Positions 6,162-11,910 of a stretch of DNA of 11,910 nucleotides are shown here, one piece after another. The notes beneath the pieces are model-generated. The model worked only from the letters and a program-made list of their open reading frames with translations. It was not told the DNA's origin and made no database searches. Location of the stretch: positions 1-11,910 of the forward strand of contig JBEKNT010000199.1 in NCBI GenBank assembly GCA_049522565.1. Reading direction: 5' to 3'. This stretch comes from JASHVB01 sp049522565. GTDB taxonomy: Bacteria > Pseudomonadota > Alphaproteobacteria > Acetobacterales > Acetobacteraceae. Positions within the stretch are counted from its first letter, which is position 1, and every line of letters begins with the position of its first letter. The position numbers and the translations under genes are program-made.

Positions 6162-6181
6162 TGCCGCGTGGATTGGCAGTG

Positions 6182-7054
6182 ATGACCGCGTTGCCGGTGA
6201 TCCGCCGTGGCTTTGCCGACATTCGCGCCGGCCAGGTGCACTACCGGCGCGCCGGTGCGGCCGGCACAGCGGCGCTTCCCCTGGTCATGTTCCATCCGTC
6301 GCCTGGCTCTTCGAAAATGCTGGAGCCACTGATGGCGCGGCTGGCCGCGACACGCCCGGTGATCGCGCCGGATACGCTCGGCAACGGCGATTCCTGCGCG
6401 CCCGCGGGCGACGCTCCCGCCCTGGACGTGTTCGTGGCCGCACATGTCGAAGCATTCGATGCGCTCGGACTACCGCGCGTCGATCTGTACGGCAGCCATA
6501 CCGGCGGCAACATCGCAGTGGAAATCGCGATCCGGCATCCTCAGCGGGTGCGACGGCTCATTCTGGATGGCCTGTCGCTTTATGCGGCGGATGAGCGTGC
6601 GGACATGCTCGCCCATTACGCGCCGGCCGTCACGCCGAGCCCGGATGGCAGCCACCTGCTATGGATCTGGAATTTCGTGCGCGACGCCTATCTGTTCTGG
6701 CCGTGGTACCGCCGCGACGCGGCGCATCGGCGCGACGTCGGATTGCCGTCGGCCGATGCGCTGCACGACAAGTTCGTCGAGGTGGCCAAGGCCGCCCGCA
6801 CCTATCACCTGTCCTACCGCGCCGCGATCGCCTACCGCAAGGAGGAGCGGTTGCCGCTGGTGACAGTTCCGACATTGCTGACCTGTGCCCGGACCGACAT
6901 GCTGCTGCGCTACCTTGATCAGGTCGCGGCGCTGATGCCGTGCGCGAGCTGCGCAATCACGCCTGGATTGAGCACTGAGGCCGATGCGCAGCAGACGGTA
7001 GCCCGCATGCTGGACTTCCTGGATGCACCCGGCCGGCGCGAGGCGGCGGCGTGA
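6182..7054 (+). CDS. Alpha/beta-hydrolase-fold protein with His at the nucleophile-elbow position
   Basis: 290-aa cytoplasmic alpha/beta-hydrolase-fold protein. HPSPGSS (38-44) sits at the oxyanion-hole loop, PDTLGNGDS (63-71) follows strand 4, and the nucleophile elbow reads G104-S-H106-T-G108, with His where Ser/Cys/Asp normally sits. Asp239 is a plausible acid residue. The usual late catalytic His region reads PGLSTEADAQ (261-270), with no His. Two of three triad members are therefore non-canonical, and simple ester hydrolysis is doubtful; lyase, decarboxylase or binding roles are possible. ATG 6182 is chosen because the following residues match the usual N-terminus of this fold; the ribosome binding site is weak and a GTG directly precedes it. 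First gene of the plus-strand operon, overlapping the acyl-CoA dehydrogenase by 4 nt. Confidence 0.85.
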   Translation: MTALPVIRRGFADIRAGQVHYRRAGAAGTAALPLVMFHPSPGSSKMLEPLMARLAATRPVIAPDTLGNGDSCAPAGDAPALDVFVAAHVEAFDALGLPRVDLYGSHTGGNIAVEIAIRHPQRVRRLILDGLSLYAADERADMLAHYAPAVTPSPDGSHLLWIWNFVRDAYLFWPWYRRDAAHRRDVGLPSADALHDKFVEVAKAARTYHLSYRAAIAYRKEERLPLVTVPTLLTCARTDMLLRYLDQVAALMPCASCAITPGLSTEADAQQTVARMLDFLDAPGRREAAA

Positions 7055-8199
7055 CCGCGCTGGCGCCAGAGCATGCATCGATTCTCGAAGCGGTCGAGCG
7101 ATTCTGCGCCCGGCTGTCACCGGCCGAGATGGCGCGGCGGGATACCGAGCATGTTCCGCCCTACGATTATTTGCCGCTGTTGGGCGAGATGGGACTGATC
7201 CGCGCGCCGTTCCCCGAAGCCGTGGGTGGCCTCGGCCTGCCTTGGTCGCTGTTTTGTCGCATCCAGGAAAGCATCGGCTACCACGCGCAGCCGATCGCCT
7301 CGATCCTGAACCGGGTGGTCAGCTTCGGCGGCATGCCGCTGCTGCAATTCGGCACTGCGGCGCAAAAGGATCGGCTGCTGCCACCACTGCTTGACGGCAC
7401 CGCGCTGGTGGCTTTGGCACTCAGCGAGCCAGGGGCCGGGTCCGATGCTCGCGCGGTCACCACGCGGGCAACCCGGGTCGCCGAAGGCTGGCGGGTGAAT
7501 GGCCGCAAGACCTGGATCAGCGACGCGGGCCAGGCGGATCATCTGCTGACCTTGTGTCGTATCGCCGGTGATCGCGTCGGTGACGGACTGGTCGCCCTGC
7601 TGGTGCCGCGCGCCGCGCCAGGGGTGTCGATGACGATCATTCCCAAGGTCGGCAACAACTGCATGCCGAGCTGGGACATCGGCTTCGACGATGTCGTGGT
7701 GCCGGACACCGACCGGCTGGGCGAGGTCGGCAGCGGTTTCCGTACTATAACCGGCACGCTGCGATTTTCGCGTGCCAGCCTGTCGGCAACCATTGTCGGC
7801 AGCGCCCGGGCGGCGCTGGACCTGGCGATCGCCCACGCGATCGAGCGCAAGCAATTCGGCCAGAGCCTGACCGGCTTCCAGGTATTGCGCCACCGGCTGG
7901 TGGACATGAAGATGGCGGTCGAGAAGGCCCGCCTGATGGTGCGCGAGCTGGCCCGCGTGGTGGATGCGGACGAACCCAGCGACGAGCTGGCGGCGATGAC
8001 GAAGATCGCCGCCACCGAGATGTTCCAATACGTCACCGACCACGGGATGCAGATCCTGGCCAGCGCCGGCTATGCCACGGACAGCCCGATGCAGCGCTAC
8101 TGGCGCGACGCCAGGCTGTATTCCTTCGGCGAGGGCGCCAACGAAATCCAGCGAGAGATCATCGCCCGCCACATGGGCCTGACAGGAAAACCCGCATGA
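7051..8199 (+). CDS. Acyl-CoA dehydrogenase family protein
   Basis: 382-aa FAD flavoenzyme, standard length, expected to oxidise an acyl-CoA to the alpha,beta-enoyl-CoA and pass electrons to ETF. The N-terminal helical domain spans about 1-115. The beta domain carries LSEPGAGSD (124-132) and a WI motif (155-156). The C-terminal helical domain contains RKQFG (266-270) and RDARLYSFGEGANEIQREI (352-370), where Glu361 aligns with the catalytic base of MCAD-type enzymes. The usual QILGGxGY reads QILASAGY (334-341). The start is GTG, overlapping the upstream stop (GTGA), and the end overlaps the next ATG (ATGA), so the three genes are translationally coupled. The substrate is probably the CoA ester made by the acyl-CoA synthetase two genes downstream; chain type cannot be told from sequence. 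Confidence 0.95.
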   Translation: MTALAPEHASILEAVERFCARLSPAEMARRDTEHVPPYDYLPLLGEMGLIRAPFPEAVGGLGLPWSLFCRIQESIGYHAQPIASILNRVVSFGGMPLLQFGTAAQKDRLLPPLLDGTALVALALSEPGAGSDARAVTTRATRVAEGWRVNGRKTWISDAGQADHLLTLCRIAGDRVGDGLVALLVPRAAPGVSMTIIPKVGNNCMPSWDIGFDDVVVPDTDRLGEVGSGFRTITGTLRFSRASLSATIVGSARAALDLAIAHAIERKQFGQSLTGFQVLRHRLVDMKMAVEKARLMVRELARVVDADEPSDELAAMTKIAATEMFQYVTDHGMQILASAGYATDSPMQRYWRDARLYSFGEGANEIQREIIARHMGLTGKPA

Positions 8200-9065
8200 G
8201 CATCGGCGATATCAAGGCGATCGACGCCGTGGTCAATATCTGGACGCCGGAGGCGCAACGCCTGCGGCCGCAATGGCGCGGCGAGTTCTTCGTGGACAAG
8301 ATGAAGGGCGAGGCCGCCGCCATCGACGGTATAACGCTGGAAGCCATGCTGGCCAGGATGGACGCCGCCGGCATCGAACGCGCCTTCCTGATCGCCACCA
8401 AGGCCGGTCGCCTGGGTCCGCCGTCAACCTATCATATTCCGTACCGCCTGGTGTACGACGCGGTGCAGCGGTATCCCGACCGATTCAGCGGTCTTGCCGG
8501 CATCGATCCGTATGAGGGAATGCGCGGCGTGCGCGAGCTGGAACGCGCGGTGCGCGAATACGGCTTCATCGGTGCGCATCTGTATCCGCACTGGTTCGAG
8601 CTGGCGCCGGACCACGCGAAATATTATCCGTTCTACGCCAAGTGCTGCGAGCTGGACGTGCCGATCCAGATGCAGGTCGGCCAGTCGATGATCTATGCGC
8701 GCGACTATCCGTGCCGCAGCGTCGGCCAGCCGATCACGCTGGATGCCGTCGCGTGCGACCTGCCGGAGTTGAAGCTGGTCGGCATCCATATCGGCATCCC
8801 GTGGACCGACGAGATGATCGCGATGGCCTGGAAGCACGCCAATGTCCATATTGGCTGCGACGCGCACAGCCCGCGCTACTGGCCTGCGAGTTTCATCAAC
8901 TACATAAACACCTACGGCCAGGACAAGGTGTTGTTCGGAACCGATTTCCCGGTCCTGGGCTTCGAGCGGACCATGCAGGAGATCGAGGCGCTCGCCCTGC
9001 GCCCAGGTTCGCTGCGCAAGCTGCTGCGCGACAACGCGGCGCGGCTCTACAAACTTCCCGCGTAA
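8196..9065 (+). CDS. Amidohydrolase-family protein (PF04909) lacking the canonical metal-binding His residues
   Basis: 289-aa TIM-barrel protein of the amidohydrolase-2 family, shorter than the three on the opposite strand and only distantly similar to them. The N-terminal strand reads IDAVVNIW (9-16), where the family normally has IDAHVHIW, so both His of the HxH metal motif are replaced (Val12, Asn14). The strand-5 His is also replaced: PIQMQVG (156-162) has Gln160. A His in GIHIGIPW (197-203, His198) and the Asp in FGTDFP (Asp250) remain. It may work without a metal, as has been shown for the superfamily lactonase LigI, or have a remodelled site. The ATG overlaps the acyl-CoA dehydrogenase stop (ATGA), indicating tight co-expression with CoA-ester metabolism. 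Function unknown. Confidence 0.88.
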   Translation: MSIGDIKAIDAVVNIWTPEAQRLRPQWRGEFFVDKMKGEAAAIDGITLEAMLARMDAAGIERAFLIATKAGRLGPPSTYHIPYRLVYDAVQRYPDRFSGLAGIDPYEGMRGVRELERAVREYGFIGAHLYPHWFELAPDHAKYYPFYAKCCELDVPIQMQVGQSMIYARDYPCRSVGQPITLDAVACDLPELKLVGIHIGIPWTDEMIAMAWKHANVHIGCDAHSPRYWPASFINYINTYGQDKVLFGTDFPVLGFERTMQEIEALALRPGSLRKLLRDNAARLYKLPA

Positions 9066-9093
9066 GGCAAGTGTCCGGGATGGAAAACCTGCA

Positions 9094-10530
9094 ATGACCG
9101 TCGCCGACATGCTGCGCTGGCACGCGCGCTATCGCCCCACCAAGGACGCGATCGTCGAACGTGGCGGCAGCATCAGCTATGGGTCGCTGGATCGCATCGT
9201 GGATGGGGTGTGCCACGCGCTGACCGCACGCGGCATCGGGCGCGGCGATCTGGTCGGGGTCTCGCTGGCCGACGACGCGCGGCATGTCGTGGTATTGCTC
9301 GCGCTGGGACGCATCGGCGCGGTGCTGCTGCCGCTCGACCGGCGCTGGAACCTTGGCGAGACCAGTGCGGTGGTCGAACGTTTTGCCGCCAACGCGGTGC
9401 TGACCGACCAGAGCGCCGCGCCGGTGGATTGGCTGCGGCCGGCGGAGGACTGGTTCGCCGGTTCCGACACGCCGCATAGCGACGCGGCGGTAACCGATGA
9501 CTCGCCGATGGTCCTGTCGCTGTCGTCCGGCACCACCGGCCTGCCGAAAGGACCGCGGCTCACGCACCGGCAGTTCACCAACCGCTTCATGGTGTACTGG
9601 ATCGATATCGGGCTTGGCTCGTCCGACCGTTTCGTCACGGCGACACCGCTGTATTTCGGCGGCGGTCGCGCCTTCGTTCTGGCGATGATCTTTGCCGGCG
9701 GCACCGCCTGTCTGTTCCCGCCCCCCTATGAACCGCAGGAGCTGGTGGATTTCGTTTCGCAGTCGCAGGGCACGTCGATGTTCCTGGTGCCGACACTGAT
9801 GCGCCGGCTGTTGCAGCACGATTTTGCCGGCCTGGCATTCCCCCGCCTGCGCGCCCTGATCTCCAGCGGGTCGGCGCTGTATGCGGCGGAAGCCCGTGCC
9901 ATCCGCGAGCGATTGACCCCCAATCTCTTCCAATACTACGCATCGACCGAGGCGGGTGGCGTTTCCCTGCTGTCGCCAGACGATTACGCCGCGCATGGCG
10001 GATCGGTGGGGCGGCCGTGCTTCGGCGTCAATGTCGAAGTGGTGGACGACGACCATCGATCACTGCCGGCGGATGCAATAGGCCAGTTGCGCTATCGCAG
10101 CCCGGCCTCGCCGGATCACTACCACATGGGCGACGGCAGCGCTGCGTTCCGCGACGGGTGGTTCTATCCTGGCGACCTCGCGTCATTCGATTCCGACGGT
10201 TACCTGTACCTGCGCGGGCGGGCCAAGGACATGATCATCCGCGGCGGCGTGAACATCTATCCGGCCGATATCGAGCAAGTGCTGCTGGATGCGCCGGCCG
10301 TCGCCGAAGCCGCGGTGATCGGCGCTCCGTCCGCCGAGTTCGGCGAGCAAGTCGCGGCGTTCGTGGTGCGCGCCGGGCCGATCGGGGAACCGGAGTTGCG
10401 GGCGATCTGCGCTGCACGGCTCGCGCGCTACAAGGTGCCGGAAATCGTGGTTTTCGTGGACGCGATACCCAAAAACTCGGCGGGCAAGGTGCTGAAAGCC
10501 GAGCTTGCACGGATGCTGCCAACAAACTGA
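9094..10530 (+). CDS. AMP-binding acyl-CoA synthetase (ANL superfamily)
   Basis: 478-aa adenylate-forming ligase that activates a carboxylic acid as acyl-AMP and transfers it to CoA. Visible motifs: P-loop SLSSGTTGLPKG (142-153), YYASTEAG (281-288), WFYPGDLASFDSDGYLYLRGR (356-376) with Asp361 and Arg376, the hinge and C-domain entry KDMIIRGGVNIYPADIE (378-394), and A10 PKNSAGK (459-465) with catalytic Lys465. All residues needed for catalysis appear present. It is slightly shorter than typical 500-550-aa members, mostly through a compact N-domain. It lies 28 nt after the amidohydrolase and directly upstream of the importer genes, which suggests it activates the imported acid. Aryl, aliphatic or dicarboxylic acid specificity cannot be assigned. 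Confidence 0.95.
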   Translation: MTVADMLRWHARYRPTKDAIVERGGSISYGSLDRIVDGVCHALTARGIGRGDLVGVSLADDARHVVVLLALGRIGAVLLPLDRRWNLGETSAVVERFAANAVLTDQSAAPVDWLRPAEDWFAGSDTPHSDAAVTDDSPMVLSLSSGTTGLPKGPRLTHRQFTNRFMVYWIDIGLGSSDRFVTATPLYFGGGRAFVLAMIFAGGTACLFPPPYEPQELVDFVSQSQGTSMFLVPTLMRRLLQHDFAGLAFPRLRALISSGSALYAAEARAIRERLTPNLFQYYASTEAGGVSLLSPDDYAAHGGSVGRPCFGVNVEVVDDDHRSLPADAIGQLRYRSPASPDHYHMGDGSAAFRDGWFYPGDLASFDSDGYLYLRGRAKDMIIRGGVNIYPADIEQVLLDAPAVAEAAVIGAPSAEFGEQVAAFVVRAGPIGEPELRAICAARLARYKVPEIVVFVDAIPKNSAGKVLKAELARMLPTN

Positions 10531-10545
10531 CAGGGACGATTGCTC

Positions 10546-11724
10546 ATGCGAGGGATCACGCTTGCCGCCGGCATGCTTGCCGCCGGCCTCACGCTATCCG
10601 GCCCGGCCCGGGCCGACGAACAGGGTGTCACGCCGGACACGATCAAGATCGGCATGTTCGGTCCGCTGACCGGGCCGGCGTCATTGTACGGGCATATCCT
10701 GTTGGGCGCCGAGGCTCTGATGAAGGATGTCAATGCCCACGGCGGCATCAACGGGCGAAAGATCGAGATCATCGCCGAGGACGACGCCTGTGACCCGATC
10801 AAGGGTGTCGCGGCGGTCAAGAAGCTGCTGTACCAGGACAAGGTCTTCATGATCGACGGTGGCGTTTGCAGCGGTGTGTCGCTGGCCGTCAAGCCGGAGA
10901 TCATCAAAGCCGGCGTGCCCTGGATGGTGGTAGGCGCGGCGGCGACCGAGATCGCGACTCCCGCGCAGCCAACGATCTTCCAGGCATCGACCACCGCATC
11001 CGACAATGTGAACGTGATGGTCGATTTCGCGATGAGCAAGCCTGGCATAACCAAGATCGCCATCATCAGCCACAGCGACGATTGGGGAAAGTCGTATCGC
11101 GAGCCGGCGTTGCAGCGGCTGGAGAGCAAATACCACATCCAGCCGATCGCCGAGCTGCGGATGGAACGCGGGTCGATGGATGCGACACCGCAAGTACTCC
11201 AATTGCGCAACTCCGGCGCGCAGGTTGTGCTGGCCATGCTTTATCCCGCCGAACTGGCGATCTTCATGCGCGATGGGTTCAAGTACGGCATGCAGATACC
11301 GGTGTTCGGGAATTCCGGCGTCAGCCTGGAAGACACGCTGAAGCGGGTCGGCAATCCCGCCGCGCTGAAGAACCTGTACGTGTATTACCACCTGGCTGGC
11401 CCAGTCGATGGACCGGAACTTGCGGAACCGCGGGGGATCTTCCAGAAGTACTATCCGAACGAAACGATCGACACCTACACCTTCGTCGGCATGGCGGGAA
11501 CGCGCGTGATCTTCCACGTACTGCAAGGGCTGGGTCCGGACGTGACCCGGGCGGGCTTCCTCGCGGCGCTCGACAAACTGCAGAACTTCGACTCCGGAGT
11601 GGAAGCCGGACCGATCAATTTTTCACCCGCTGACCACGACGGCGCGAAGGAGGGCGTCATGCGCCGCTTTGAAGGCGACAAGATCATCGCCTTGAAGCGC
11701 TGGAGCGACGAGAAAGGCAACTGA
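10546..11724 (+). CDS. Branched-chain amino acid-type ABC transporter substrate-binding protein (LivJ-like)
   Basis: 392-aa periplasmic binding protein of the Peripla_BP_6/LivJ type. The Sec signal peptide covers about residues 1-23, with a short basic start, an Ala/Leu core and likely cleavage at ARA|DE. The mature N-terminus has IKIGMFGPLTGPASLYG (33-49), the usual opening strand and ligand loop. Cys82 (EDDACDP) and Cys108 (GGVCSG) match the disulphide of LivJ-like proteins. ATG 10546 is preferred over a TTG two codons upstream because AGGGA lies 9 nt before it. In catabolic operons this family often binds aromatic acids or other carboxylates, so the ligand is probably the acid activated by the upstream synthetase. 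A permease gene begins 25 nt downstream. Confidence 0.95.
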   Translation: MRGITLAAGMLAAGLTLSGPARADEQGVTPDTIKIGMFGPLTGPASLYGHILLGAEALMKDVNAHGGINGRKIEIIAEDDACDPIKGVAAVKKLLYQDKVFMIDGGVCSGVSLAVKPEIIKAGVPWMVVGAAATEIATPAQPTIFQASTTASDNVNVMVDFAMSKPGITKIAIISHSDDWGKSYREPALQRLESKYHIQPIAELRMERGSMDATPQVLQLRNSGAQVVLAMLYPAELAIFMRDGFKYGMQIPVFGNSGVSLEDTLKRVGNPAALKNLYVYYHLAGPVDGPELAEPRGIFQKYYPNETIDTYTFVGMAGTRVIFHVLQGLGPDVTRAGFLAALDKLQNFDSGVEAGPINFSPADHDGAKEGVMRRFEGDKIIALKRWSDEKGN

Positions 11725-11749
11725 CGGCATCCCTCGCCCGGCGAACGCC

Positions 11750-11910
11750 ATGTTCCTGCAATTGGTCACCAGCGGCATTTCCCAGGGCAGCATCTATGCC
11801 CTGGTGGCGCTCGGCATGACGGTCCTGTTTCGCGCCACGGCCATCGTGAACTTTGGCCACGGCGAGCTGTTCATGCTGGGCGCTCTGTTCGCTTATATCT
11901 TCGTGCAGGT
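11750..11910 (+). CDS. LivH-like ABC transporter permease, 5' part only
   Basis: The first 53 codons of a membrane permease cut by the window end. The N-terminus MFLQLVTSGISQGSIYALVA forms the first membrane segment. NFGHGELFMLGA (34-45) is the hallmark of LivH-type permeases of the branched-chain amino acid transporter family, and the second membrane segment has begun by the edge. It lies 25 nt after the binding-protein gene, as expected for a Liv operon; LivM, LivG and LivF homologues probably follow beyond the window. Confidence 0.92.
   Translation, partial: MFLQLVTSGISQGSIYALVALGMTVLFRATAIVNFGHGELFMLGALFAYIFVQ

Noticed and set aside
7117..8172. 351-codon minus-strand frame
   Set aside because: It is antisense to an intact acyl-CoA dehydrogenase carrying all family motifs; the composition is typical of a shadow frame.
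8896..10056. 386-codon minus-strand frame
   Set aside because: It is antisense to the acyl-CoA synthetase and the end of the amidohydrolase, with no motifs.
1..11910. CRISPR array, tRNA, rRNA, transposase or attachment site
   Set aside because: No regularly spaced repeats, cloverleaf, transposase motifs or terminal inverted repeats were seen on reading both strands.

Overview
The window is GC-rich bacterial chromosome (roughly two-thirds G+C by eye), densely coding, with GTG starts, 4-nt ATGA/GTGA gene overlaps and a Liv-type ABC importer. The gene content, with many amidohydrolase-family enzymes, CoA-ester enzymes and a FadR-type GntR regulator, suggests an alphaproteobacterium such as Acetobacteraceae or a Bradyrhizobium-like organism. 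That placement is inference, because no rRNA or marker gene is present.

Layout. Positions 1-177 hold no gene I can support. Positions 178-5005 carry five genes on the minus strand. In transcription order they are three PF04909-type amidohydrolases in tandem (3935-5005, 2835-3938, 1660-2763), a LigB-type extradiol dioxygenase of the 4,5-DOPA/YgiD family (820-1596) and a beta-class carbonic anhydrase (178-795). The second and third amidohydrolases are about 81% identical and arose by tandem duplication. A REP-like GC-rich palindrome lies between them. A divergent control region (5012-5290) separates this block from a GntR/FCD regulator (5291-5968, plus strand).

A 213-base gap (5969-6181) holds a candidate promoter, a near-palindromic operator and a foldable leader. 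A plus-strand operon follows: an alpha/beta-hydrolase-fold protein with a His at the nucleophile position (6182-7054), an acyl-CoA dehydrogenase (7051-8199), a fourth amidohydrolase that has lost three metal-binding His (8196-9065), an acyl-CoA synthetase (9094-10530), a periplasmic LivJ-like binding protein (10546-11724) and the start of a LivH-like permease (11750 to the window end).

Working model (inference). The window is a substrate-inducible catabolic island for an aromatic or other carboxylic acid. The ABC importer takes up the acid, the AMP-binding enzyme makes the CoA thioester and the acyl-CoA dehydrogenase oxidises it. The amidohydrolases (decarboxylase/hydrolase/hydratase superfamily), the extradiol dioxygenase and the hydrolase-fold protein handle ring or ring-cleavage intermediates. 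The central GntR/FCD protein probably represses one or both arms. Carbonic anhydrase may process CO2 from decarboxylation. The substrate cannot be read from the sequence.
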